Below are positions 17,143-24,999 of a DNA stretch of 64,000 nt, one piece after another. The DNA is from Sphingomonas sp. Leaf10 (GTDB lineage: Bacteria; Pseudomonadota; Alphaproteobacteria; Sphingomonadales; Sphingomonadaceae). The first letter of the stretch is position 1; each line of letters starts with the position of its first letter. Under the pieces are notes generated by a model. The model was not told where the DNA came from, ran no database searches, and was given only the letters and a program-made list of their open reading frames with translations. The stretch is taken from assembly GCF_001421245.1 (NCBI RefSeq), contig NZ_LMKE01000027.1, positions 1-64,000 of the forward strand, in the 5' to 3' direction. Made by a program: the position numbers and the translations under genes.

Positions 17143-17736
17143 TCAGCCCCGTGCCTCGCCGATCAGCTTCGCTGCCTCGGCGCCGGCCCAGTCCATGCCG
17201 CCGGTCACCCGCCACACTTCCTTGCCCGCCGCATCGTAGAGGATCGTCGTCGGCAGGCTGACGCCCATGCCGGTCGAAAATTGCAGGTCGGGATCGCGAT
17301 AGGCGATCAGATTCGTCAGCTTCCGCTCGGTCAGGAACGGCTGGACCTTGGCCGGCTCCATGTCCTGCGACACGGTCAGGACGTGCAACGACGCCTTCTC
17401 GCGCGCCGCCAGCGCGTCGAGCGTCGGCATTTCGTGCACGCACGGCGCGCACCACGTCGCCCACAGATTGACCAGCGCCGGCTTGCCGCGGAAATCGGCG
17501 AGCGTCACCGCCTTCCCCGCGCCATCCTGGAATGCATAGGCGGGCATCGCCTCGCCCTTGTGGCTGCGATCGACCTTTGCCGCCGCTTGCGGGGCGGCGG
17601 TGTCGTTGGCGGGGGCGGTGACGTCGGGCACGGTGCCGTCGCCTTCCGCAGCAGCTTGCTCCGGCGCGGCAGCTCGCTTATCGCAAGCGCCGACGAACAG
17701 GCTCAGTCCAAGGAGAAGCGCGATTACCGGGCGCAT
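17143..17736 (-). CDS. TlpA-family thioredoxin-like lipoprotein
   Basis: A 197-residue protein with a lipoprotein signal ([14 protein letters not shown], lipid cysteine at residue 18), a low-complexity linker, and a thioredoxin fold with redox site [13 protein letters not shown]. TlpA-type proteins reduce periplasmic disulfides, for example in cytochrome maturation. Its ATG overlaps argH upstream sequence in a CATG palindrome. In sphingomonads a tlpA-like gene beside argH is a familiar arrangement. Confidence 0.9.
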   Translation of the reverse strand: MRPVIALLLGLSLFVGACDKRAAAPEQAAAEGDGTVPDVTAPANDTAAPQAAAKVDRSHKGEAMPAYAFQDGAGKAVTLADFRGKPALVNLWATWCAPCVHEMPTLDALAAREKASLHVLTVSQDMEPAKVQPFLTERKLTNLIAYRDPDLQFSTGMGVSLPTTILYDAAGKEVWRVTGGMDWAGAEAAKLIGEARG

Positions 17737-17752
17737 GGAAGGCTCCAACAGC

Positions 17753-19114
17753 ATGTGGGGCGGGCGCTTCGCCGAAGGCCCGTCGGCGGTGATGCGTGAG
17801 ATAAACGCATCGATCCCCTTCGACAAGCGGATGTGGCGACAGGATATCGCCGGGTCCAAGGCGCACGCAACGATGCTGGGCGCACAGGGGATCGTCGATG
17901 CGGCGGACGTAGCGAAGATCCTCGAAGGGCTGGAGGCCGTGGCGGCCGACTATGCCGAACAGGGCGTGCCCGACGACCTGACGCTCGAAGACATCCACAT
18001 GCTGACCGAGGCGCGGTTGGCCGAGAAGATCGGCCCCGTCGCCGGGCGACTGCATACCGCACGCTCGCGCAACGATCAGGTCGCGACCGATTTCCGGCTG
18101 TGGACCCGCGACGCGATCGACGCGGTCGACGCGGCGCTCGGGCAGTTGCAGGCGGCGCTGCTGGTGCGCGCCGAGGAACATGCCGCCACCGTCATGCCCG
18201 GCTTCACGCACCTTCAGGTCGCGCAGCCGGTGACGCTCGGCCATCACCTGATGGCCTATCACACGATGATCGCGCGCGATCGCGGGCGCTTCGCCGATTG
18301 CCGGGCGCGGCTGAACTACAACCCGCTCGGATCGGCGGCGCTGGCCGGGACCGGCTTTCCGCTCGATCGCCATGCGACGGCGGCGGCGCTGGGCTTTGCC
18401 GGGCCGACGGTCAATTCGCTTGATTCGGTCAGCGACCGCGACTTCGCGATCGAATATCTGACCGCCGCCGTGCAATGCTCGCTGCACCTGTCGCGGCTGG
18501 CCGAGGAATTCGTGATCTGGGCGTCGCAGATGTTCGGCTTCGTGTCGCTCAGCGACCAATGGTCGACCGGCAGCTCGATTATGCCGCAAAAGCGCAACCC
18601 CGATGCCGCCGAACTGGTGCGCGGCCATTCGGGGCGGATCATGGGCTGCATGACGTCGCTGATGGTGACGATGAAGGGCCTGCCGCTCGCCTATTCGAAG
18701 GACATGCAGGACGACAAGCCGCCGGTGTTCGAGGCGACCGACCTGCTCGCGCTATCGATCGCGGCGATGACCGGCATGGTCGAAAGCGCGACCTTCCGCC
18801 CGGACCGGATGCGCGCGGCGGCGGAGACCGGCTTTTCGACCGCCACCGACCTTGCCGACTGGCTGGTCCGCGAAGCGGGCGTGCCGTTCCGCGAGGCGCA
18901 TCACATCACCGGCCGCGCGGTCAAGCTGGCCGAGAAGAAGGGCTGCCGCCTCGACGGGCTGACCATCGACGACCTGACCGGTATCGACGACCGCATCCAT
19001 GCCGGCATCTTCGACGTGCTGAGCGTCGATGCCTCGGTCGCCAGCCGCAAGAGCTTCGGCGGCACCGCACCCGAACGGGTCCGCGAAGCCATTGCCGTGG
19101 CGCGGGGGCAGTGA
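17753..19114 (+). CDS. argH: Argininosuccinate lyase
   Basis: A 453-residue enzyme of the fumarase/aspartase superfamily, cleaving argininosuccinate to arginine and fumarate. The N-terminus [20 protein letters not shown], the [15 protein letters not shown] block and the catalytic signature [19 protein letters not shown] are canonical. The ATG at 17753 follows GGAAGG by 10 nt; an ATG at 17735 would add six residues and share a CATG with the divergent tlpA-like start. The stop overlaps the next gene's ATG. Confidence 0.95.
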   Translation: MWGGRFAEGPSAVMREINASIPFDKRMWRQDIAGSKAHATMLGAQGIVDAADVAKILEGLEAVAADYAEQGVPDDLTLEDIHMLTEARLAEKIGPVAGRLHTARSRNDQVATDFRLWTRDAIDAVDAALGQLQAALLVRAEEHAATVMPGFTHLQVAQPVTLGHHLMAYHTMIARDRGRFADCRARLNYNPLGSAALAGTGFPLDRHATAAALGFAGPTVNSLDSVSDRDFAIEYLTAAVQCSLHLSRLAEEFVIWASQMFGFVSLSDQWSTGSSIMPQKRNPDAAELVRGHSGRIMGCMTSLMVTMKGLPLAYSKDMQDDKPPVFEATDLLALSIAAMTGMVESATFRPDRMRAAAETGFSTATDLADWLVREAGVPFREAHHITGRAVKLAEKKGCRLDGLTIDDLTGIDDRIHAGIFDVLSVDASVASRKSFGGTAPERVREAIAVARGQ

Positions 19115-19350
19115 TGCGTGCCGTCGCGCTCCTCGCCGTCGCAATGGCACTGGCCGGGTGCGGGCAGCGGCGCGACCTGCGCCCGCGCGAAAACGCGTCG
19201 CTGCCGCCCGCACCCTATGGCGCGACCGCGACGCCGACCTCGGCCGATCTGCTGAACCCGACGACGCAGCAACGCCCGTCGCGCAGCGACGAATTGCTGA
19301 CCGAGTCGAAGGAACGCGGCGACGACCCCTTCGCCCTGCCGCCGCGCTAA
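19114..19350 (+). CDS. Small lipoprotein (LptM/YifL-like)
   Basis: A 78-residue protein with a clear lipobox (LAVAMALAGC, cysteine 16), followed by a short polar, proline-rich tail. Small lipoproteins of this type sit next to arginine/lysine biosynthesis genes in many proteobacteria and some act with the LPS translocon (LptM). Usually lysA follows; here gspN lies in the opposite direction 5 bp on, so the usual neighbour is missing. Confidence 0.75.
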   Translation: MRAVALLAVAMALAGCGQRRDLRPRENASLPPAPYGATATPTSADLLNPTTQQRPSRSDELLTESKERGDDPFALPPR

Positions 19351-19354
19351 CTGG

Positions 19355-20047
19355 TCAGAAGCTGCCCTGGACGCTGGCGCCCGCGGGCAGGCCGGTAAAG
19401 GGCAGCATCGCCGCGCCGTCGCCGGTCATCGCGAAGCGCAGCGTCCCGTCCTCGTTGATCGTCGCGTCCATCAGCGTGCGGCGGCGTTGACCGTCGGGGA
19501 CGAGGCGGATGCGCGACTGCTGGCCGATATGCTCGGCGGTCAGCAACACCGCCGGGGTCGGCGTCGCGACATTGCCCGGCCGCGTCACGCAACTGCCCGG
19601 TTCGATCGCGACGCGACCCTCGGCCATCGCCGACCCGGCGATCGTCGAGAGGACGGGGATGTCGACCTGCCACGGCATGTCGCAGGCAAAGGGGAGATTG
19701 GGTTGCAGCGCCGCCAGTAGCGACGCGTCGGCCGACCCCGTAACCCGGTCGAGCCGGACCCCGCCCGGCCGCATCAGCGCCTGCCCGCCCAGATCGGTGT
19801 CGGGACCGGTCGCGGTCCAGTCGACCGCGAAGCCAAGGCTGGTCAGGCTGCGAAGCGGCGCGAAATGCCATTCGAGGCGGCTGCCCCCGGCGATGCCGAC
19901 TTCGCCGTTCCACACGGTGCCGCCGACCCCGCTGCGCCAGTCATTGTTGCCGATCATCAGGCTGGCGGGCAGCGTCGCGACGATCGCGACCACGAACGAG
20001 GCTATGCCGAGCGCGGCGAAGCGGATACTGTGCCGGCGTGCCTGCAA
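19355..20047 (-). CDS. gspN: Type II secretion system protein N
   Basis: About 230 residues: one N-terminal transmembrane helix (FAALGIASFVVAIVATLPAS), then a periplasmic domain with WRSGVGGTVWNGEVGIAGGS, the hallmark of GspN. The start is uncertain. The frame is open to an ATG at 20128 and a GTG at 20155, but these overlap the divergent gene, whereas the TTG at 20047 puts the helix near the N-terminus as in relatives. It is separated from gspJ-gspK by one divergent gene and from gspC-gspM by about 35 kb. Confidence 0.78.
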   Translation of the reverse strand: MQARRHSIRFAALGIASFVVAIVATLPASLMIGNNDWRSGVGGTVWNGEVGIAGGSRLEWHFAPLRSLTSLGFAVDWTATGPDTDLGGQALMRPGGVRLDRVTGSADASLLAALQPNLPFACDMPWQVDIPVLSTIAGSAMAEGRVAIEPGSCVTRPGNVATPTPAVLLTAEHIGQQSRIRLVPDGQRRRTLMDATINEDGTLRFAMTGDGAAMLPFTGLPAGASVQGSF

Positions 20048-20064
20048 CCTCGAAAGACTCGGTG

Positions 20065-21084
20065 ATGCGATCGCGACGTTCGACGCTTGGGCTGTTCCGG
20101 GATGCGATGCTGCTGTCGTCCGCGGCATGGGCCGCCTCCCCCCTGTTGGCTGCACGCCGGGCCAAGCGCTCCGCCGCGTTGCTGGTTCCGCTGACCGGAG
20201 ACCGAAGCGGTCTGGGGCTTAGCATAGCGAATGCGGCGAGGCTCGCCGAAACCGATGCCAGCGCGCTGTCGGTCGTCGATACCGGCGGCAGCGCGGCGGG
20301 CGCGGTGCGGGCGGCGCGGACGGCGGTGAAGGGCGGGGCGACGATGCTGCTGGGGCCGCTGTCCGCCGAAGAAACGCGCGCGGTGGCGGCTGCGGTGTCG
20401 GTGCCGGTCGTGGCGCTGACCAACGATGCGGCGGCGCGCGGCGGTGGGGCGTTCGTGTTCGGCATCACCCCGGCACAGGCGGCGTCGGCGATCCTTGGCT
20501 ATGCCCGGTCGCGCGGGGTGCGCCGGGTGCTGGCGGTCGATGACGCCACGCCATGGGCGCGGGCATCGGTGGCGGCGGCCAAGGCGGCGGAGGCCGATCT
20601 GGGGCTTACCATCACCGTCGTGCCGCTGGCCAACGGCACGCTGCCGGCGGGGCTGGAAGCCGATGCGGCGTTCGTGCCGGGTGCGGCGGTGGCGCTGGCG
20701 CCCATGCTGAAGACTCGCGGGATGCAGTTGCTGGCGACGATGCAGGCGCTTGATTATCGCCCCGACGCGGTCGGCGCGCTGGAGGGGGCGTGGATCGCCA
20801 GCCCCGATCCCGAACGCTTCGCGACCTTCGCCACCGAATATGCCGCGCGCAACGGCGGCAGGCCCGGGGCGATCGCGGCGCTGGGCAACGACGCGGCGAT
20901 GATCGCGAAGACGCTGCGCGAGGCCGATGCGATGACCCGCGAAGGGGTGTTGCGCGACGCCGGGTTCGACGGAGTGACCGGACGGGTCCGCTTCCGATCG
21001 GACGGGAGCTGCGCGCGCGACTTCGCGATCCTCGTCCCCACCAACGGCGTCTATCAGAAGGTGGCGGAGAGCCGCGGCGCATGA
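20065..21084 (+). CDS. Periplasmic-binding-fold protein (LpoA/PBP-activator or ABC-substrate-binding like)
   Basis: About 339 residues. An N-terminal twin-arginine-like signal (RSRRSTLGLFRDAMLLSSAA) precedes a type 1 periplasmic binding fold: RSAALLVPLTGDRSGLGLSI, GGATMLLGPLSAEETRAVA, VPVVALTN, YARSRGVRRVLAVDD. In alphaproteobacteria such proteins are usually labelled penicillin-binding-protein activators or branched-chain amino-acid binding proteins. Its stop overlaps gspJ, so it is expressed with the pseudopilins; whether it has a role in secretion is open. A GTG at 20038 is an alternative start. Confidence 0.75.
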   Translation: MRSRRSTLGLFRDAMLLSSAAWAASPLLAARRAKRSAALLVPLTGDRSGLGLSIANAARLAETDASALSVVDTGGSAAGAVRAARTAVKGGATMLLGPLSAEETRAVAAAVSVPVVALTNDAAARGGGAFVFGITPAQAASAILGYARSRGVRRVLAVDDATPWARASVAAAKAAEADLGLTITVVPLANGTLPAGLEADAAFVPGAAVALAPMLKTRGMQLLATMQALDYRPDAVGALEGAWIASPDPERFATFATEYAARNGGRPGAIAALGNDAAMIAKTLREADAMTREGVLRDAGFDGVTGRVRFRSDGSCARDFAILVPTNGVYQKVAESRGA

Positions 21085-21614
21085 CCCCACGGCGGTCGGG
21101 GGAAGCGGGCTTCACCCTGCTCGAACTGATGATCTCGCTGGGCCTGTTCGCGCTGATCGCGGTCGCCGGGCTGGCGCTGGTCGACAGCGTGATCGGCGTC
21201 GACGGGCGGACCGAGGCGCGGCTCGACCGGGTCGCCGATCTGCAACGTGCGATGGTGGTGATCTCCAGCGACCTCGACCAGATCGCGCCGGGGCCGCTGG
21301 GCGGCGATGCGGCGGGGCTGCGGTTCAGGCGCAGTGCGCCGGGGCTGGGCGGGCCGGCGATCAGGGTCGGCTACCGGGTGACAGACGGGCAGTTGCTGCG
21401 CGTGGTCGATGGCCGGGCGCAACTGGTGCTCGATCAGGTGACGGCGGCGCGCTGGCGCTATTTCGACGGCGGCTGGCTGGACAGCTGGCCGCCCGCGCCC
21501 GACCGCTCGCTCGACTGGCCGCGCGCGGTGGTGGTCGAGTTGCAGGTCGGCGGCCCCGGCGGCGGCAATTTGCGGCGGGTGGTGACGTTGCCGATCCCGG
21601 CCAAGGCCGCATGA
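21081..21614 (+). CDS. gspJ: Type II secretion minor pseudopilin GspJ
   Basis: A 177-residue prepilin-type protein. The leader MTPRRSGEAG is cut after G10; the mature start is FTLLELMISLGLFALIAVAG with Glu at +5 for assembly. The periplasmic part (LVDSVIGVDGRTEARLDRVA; LQRAMVVISSDLDQIAP) matches GspJ. It forms the pseudopilus tip with GspI, GspK and GspH. It overlaps both neighbours by 4 bp. GspI and GspH are encoded about 39 kb away. Confidence 0.9.
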   Translation: MTPRRSGEAGFTLLELMISLGLFALIAVAGLALVDSVIGVDGRTEARLDRVADLQRAMVVISSDLDQIAPGPLGGDAAGLRFRRSAPGLGGPAIRVGYRVTDGQLLRVVDGRAQLVLDQVTAARWRYFDGGWLDSWPPAPDRSLDWPRAVVVELQVGGPGGGNLRRVVTLPIPAKAA

Positions 21615-22480
21615 CCCGCCCGGTGCCCGATCGCGAGGCGGGCATGATCCTCGTCAACGTGCTGATGTTCGTGGCGATTGCCAGCGGCCTCGTCCTGCTG
21701 ATGATCAACCGCGAGGAGGTGGCGCTCGACCGGTCGATCCGTTCGCGTGAGGCTGCGCGGGCGCTGGCGGTGGTGCGTGGCGGCGAACTGTCGGCATTGT
21801 CGGCGTTGCAGCGCGACGCGCGGGTCGCGCCCGAGGCGGACTATCCGGGCGAGCCATGGGGCGCGATCAGCGAGAACGGCATCGCGATCGAGGGTGGGCG
21901 GTTCGACCTTGCCATCGCCGATGCCGAGGGGCGCTTCAACGTCAATTCGGTGCGACGCGAACTGGACCCGATCCCGCAGCTGCTGTTCCTGCGCATCGCC
22001 CGCGCGGCGGGGATCGAGGAGGAGAAGGCGGTCGCGGCGATCGCGCTGATCCGCGAAAAGGGTCCGGTGCAGGACCTGCGGCCGCTCGCCGTCTTCCTGC
22101 CGGGCGAACAGGCGGCGCTGCTGGCGCGGATGGTGACCGCGCTGCCCGGCGATACCGCGATCAACCTGAATGCGGCGACGCCCGAATTGATGGCGGTGCT
22201 GTTCGATCCCGACAAGGCGCAGCGGCTGATCGCATTGCGCAACCGGCAAGGCTATCTGTCGAAGGACGATCTGGCGCGCGAGGATGTGACCGCACCGGGC
22301 GGCACGCGCTTCCAGTCCGACCACTACTGGGTCCGCACCCGCGCGACGATCGGCGGGACGGTGCAGCAGGGCGCGACGCTGATCCAGCGGGTCAAGACTG
22401 ATCAGGGCGTGTCGACGGTGCCGGTCGAGCGCTGGCGCAACGCGGCCATTCCGCCGGAAGTGCCGGGATTTGGCGGGTAA
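21611..22480 (+). CDS. gspK: Type II secretion minor pseudopilin GspK
   Basis: A 289-residue tip pseudopilin. The leader ends at G11; the mature N-terminus MILVNVLMFVAIASGLVLLM lacks Glu at +5, as is normal for GspK. The body shows AEGRFNVNS, the helix-hairpin-helix-like INLNAATPELMAVLF and ALRNRQGYLSKDD. Nothing similar to gspL follows, so the run ends here. Confidence 0.9.
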   Translation: MTRPVPDREAGMILVNVLMFVAIASGLVLLMINREEVALDRSIRSREAARALAVVRGGELSALSALQRDARVAPEADYPGEPWGAISENGIAIEGGRFDLAIADAEGRFNVNSVRRELDPIPQLLFLRIARAAGIEEEKAVAAIALIREKGPVQDLRPLAVFLPGEQAALLARMVTALPGDTAINLNAATPELMAVLFDPDKAQRLIALRNRQGYLSKDDLAREDVTAPGGTRFQSDHYWVRTRATIGGTVQQGATLIQRVKTDQGVSTVPVERWRNAAIPPEVPGFGG

Positions 22481-22627
22481 ATCGGCCAAAGTTCACAAAG
22501 TTCACACTTGCACGCAGTTGGTGCGCATGTCGTGTTTGGAGCGGCACAGCGGTGTCAAAGAGCGAGCGCGAATGGCGGCCAGCGGTGATGGTGGCAGGCT
22601 TGGCGGTTGTAGGAAAGGGGGGATGGT

Positions 22628-23134
22628 ATGATCGGGTGGTTGGCGGACTTCCTGCCTTTGGTACAATATCGACAGATACGAGCGCTCCTTTTCCTCGTCG
22701 TTCTGGTGACGAGTGGGGCGGCCTCAGCCTCTCAGCCGACCGGAAAGACGTTTGGAGCGTGGCACGTTGTAAGCATCTCCAGCCTGTCCGGAACGGAAGG
22801 CAACGACCCTTCTGTGATTTTGCCGCAAGGCGATGCGCCAAACACTTTGCAAGCGAGCTGGACGCAGGGCGGCCCCGTCGTCATATCGTTCGATATCGAG
22901 AGATGTCTTGGCGAGAGCGACTTTCAAGCCTCCTACTCCGTGGAGGTAAAGCGATGGTTGCAGCTGTCCCGTCGTGCAGTCCAGAAGAGACTGCGCGCTG
23001 ACGTAAATGCGTGGCTCGGACAGGCCAAACTCGCTTGCAGATCGACGCCGGCAATCAACACATTCAGGATCGACGGTTTGGACGCCGCAGTTTCCTACTT
23101 TACAGATCGGATGCGCTATTTCGTGGCCAATTGA
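22628..23134 (+). CDS. Secreted protein of unknown function
   Basis: A 168-residue protein with a Sec signal (IRALLFLVVLVTSGAASA, cleavage near residue 35) and a strong purine-rich RBS (AAAGGGGGGATGG) before the ATG. The mature part (GKTFGAWHVVSISSLSGTEG; ASWTQGGPVVISFDIERC) contains two cysteines. No family was recognised with confidence. Codon use is less GC-extreme than in the neighbours, so it may be acquired. Confidence 0.6.
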   Translation: MIGWLADFLPLVQYRQIRALLFLVVLVTSGAASASQPTGKTFGAWHVVSISSLSGTEGNDPSVILPQGDAPNTLQASWTQGGPVVISFDIERCLGESDFQASYSVEVKRWLQLSRRAVQKRLRADVNAWLGQAKLACRSTPAINTFRIDGLDAAVSYFTDRMRYFVAN

Positions 23135-23240
23135 ACTTGCTTGTCGAGGATTGGTGCGGCTTTGTTTTCGGGGGCTAACCGAGCGACTGACGGCAGAGTT
23201 GTCGAACGTGCGTAAGGGGCGACAACTGCCCAAACGCAAT

Positions 23241-23660
23241 TCAATACCCGATCCACGCATTCTCGATATGGCGCGGCGCGGTGCGTGGCGCGAGCAGGAT
23301 GACGTCGATGCGGATGTCGCAGCCCTCGGCATAGGTCGGCGCCAGTATCTCCGCAGCTGCCGCCACGCGCGCCAGACGGCGTTCGTCGATCGCATGGTCG
23401 AGGTCGGCGGCGGTCGCTCGCGTCTTGACCTCGACGAAGGCAACGATCGATCCGCGTCGGGCGATCAGGTCGACCTCGCCTGCTTTCGTCCGCACGCGGC
23501 GGGCGAGGATGCGCCAGCCCTTCAGCCGCAGCCACCAGCCGGCGATGCGCTCACCGCGCCGTCCGGCATCGTCGGCGGCGACGCGCGAGGCGCGCGAACG
23601 GGGGCGGGGCGGGCGGGCGAGCACGTGGCCGGTTGTGCCGCGACCGACGCGGCGCGGCAA
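23241..23660 (-). CDS. yraN: YraN family (UPF0102) nuclease-fold protein
   Basis: A 139-residue protein. GRRGERIAGWWLRLKGWRIL, then RVRTKAGEVDLIARRGSIVA and FVEVKTRATAADL carry the EVD...EVK core of the restriction-endonuclease-like fold. Function is unsettled; members are linked to DNA processing. The start appears to be a TTG at 23660, one base after the esterase stop, so the two are coupled. The first 20 residues are basic low-complexity and may not be translated. Confidence 0.85.
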   Translation of the reverse strand: MPRRVGRGTTGHVLARPPRPRSRASRVAADDAGRRGERIAGWWLRLKGWRILARRVRTKAGEVDLIARRGSIVAFVEVKTRATAADLDHAIDERRLARVAAAAEILAPTYAEGCDIRIDVILLAPRTAPRHIENAWIGY

Positions 23661-23661
23661 G

Positions 23662-24777
23662 TCAGCGCATCAGGCCGGCGGCACGCAATGCCTTTTCGAT
23701 CGTCGCCTGCACCGTACCGGCGGCGTGGTCGGTAACGCCGGGTTCGGGCGTGAGGCGTTCGAGCTTCGCACCGCGCGGTGCGGGCGTGGAAGTGGGCGTG
23801 GCGGCGGGTTCGGCGGCGGCAGGCTGTTCGACGGCAGCGACCAGTCCCCAACTCCGCGCGATCTCGATCGTGCTCGACAGGCCGACGTCGAGCATGAACG
23901 GGCCGGCCGCGCCGATGCCGCTGGCGCTGTCGATCGGCACGCCGTGGCCCATCGCTAGCACCCGCCATTCCTCGACCAGCGGGGTGCCGGCCGCGTCGCT
24001 CCACACGCGGTGCTGCCAGCCAGGCTGGGCGCTGTGATGCGGCGTGGCGGCGGACAGGCCGTGGACGCCGCGCCATTGATCGATCAGCGCGTCCATATTG
24101 GCGACGACGACCGTCGTGTCGGCGGTGCCGTGCCAGACGGCGACGCGCGGCATCCGCGTCGGCCCCGCCACCGCGCGCACCGCAGCGGCGGCGCCGTCCG
24201 CGCTGGGCAAGCCCTGCCCGCGCATCCGCTCCAGCGCGGCGCGAACGCCGATCGCGGTGCCATAGGGCAGGCCGCCGATGATCGCGCCGGCGGCGAAGCG
24301 CTCGGGCCAGGTCGCCAGCAGTACCGCCGTCATCGCCCCGCCGGCCGACAGTCCGGTAATGAAGACCTTTGCCGGATCTATGCCGTGCGCCGCGACCGCC
24401 GCATCGATCATCGCCGCGATCGATTCGGCCTCGCCACCGATGCGCGCGATGTCGGCGGTCTCGAACCAGTTGAAGCACATATTGGCGTTGTTGGCGCGGC
24501 GCTGTTCGGGGAACAGCACGGCAAAGCCCTGCGCGTCGGCGAGCGTCGACCAACCGGTGCCATGGTCATAGACCGCCGCATCCTGCGTACAGCCATGGAG
24601 TGCCACGACCAGCGCCGCGCCGGGTTTCAGGCCCGAGGGTACGTACGTCCGCGCGCGCAGATTTCCGGGATCGGGGGCGAAGCCGGTCAGATCGTGCAGC
24701 CGGTCGGGTCCGCCCGGCCGCGCGCCTTGCTGTTGCATCCGCGACAGGCGGTCGATGGTGGTGGAGAGCGAAACCAT
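23662..24777 (-). CDS. PHB depolymerase-type extracellular esterase
   Basis: A 371-residue alpha/beta hydrolase. ARTYVPSGLKPGAALVVALHG holds the oxyanion region, FITGLSAGGAMTAVLLATWP the catalytic serine (lipase box G-L-S-A-G), and MGHGVP the catalytic histidine; VAVWHGTADTTV supplies the acid. It matches the short-chain PHA depolymerase/feruloyl esterase group. No clear signal peptide follows the chosen ATG at 24777, although the family is usually secreted, so the start or the location is uncertain. It lies next to the glycan locus but faces away from it. Confidence 0.85.
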   Translation of the reverse strand: MVSLSTTIDRLSRMQQQGARPGGPDRLHDLTGFAPDPGNLRARTYVPSGLKPGAALVVALHGCTQDAAVYDHGTGWSTLADAQGFAVLFPEQRRANNANMCFNWFETADIARIGGEAESIAAMIDAAVAAHGIDPAKVFITGLSAGGAMTAVLLATWPERFAAGAIIGGLPYGTAIGVRAALERMRGQGLPSADGAAAAVRAVAGPTRMPRVAVWHGTADTTVVVANMDALIDQWRGVHGLSAATPHHSAQPGWQHRVWSDAAGTPLVEEWRVLAMGHGVPIDSASGIGAAGPFMLDVGLSSTIEIARSWGLVAAVEQPAAAEPAATPTSTPAPRGAKLERLTPEPGVTDHAAGTVQATIEKALRAAGLMR

Positions 24778-24999
24778 GGTCGAAAGCCTTGCCGTCGCGG
24801 CACCCCGCTGGCCGCCCGGACAGGATATGGTCCTTATGCTGCATTGCACAATGGGAAAGCGAAATCCGACTGTTCCGGACCGAGGCGAATTGCCTTGGCC
24901 GGGCATTGTTAGCAGCGTGACGCGGGTATGGGTGCGCGACGCCACCGCGTACGGACCGATCTGTCCATTCGCCCGGTACCGATTTTCAGCCGCCCTGCA

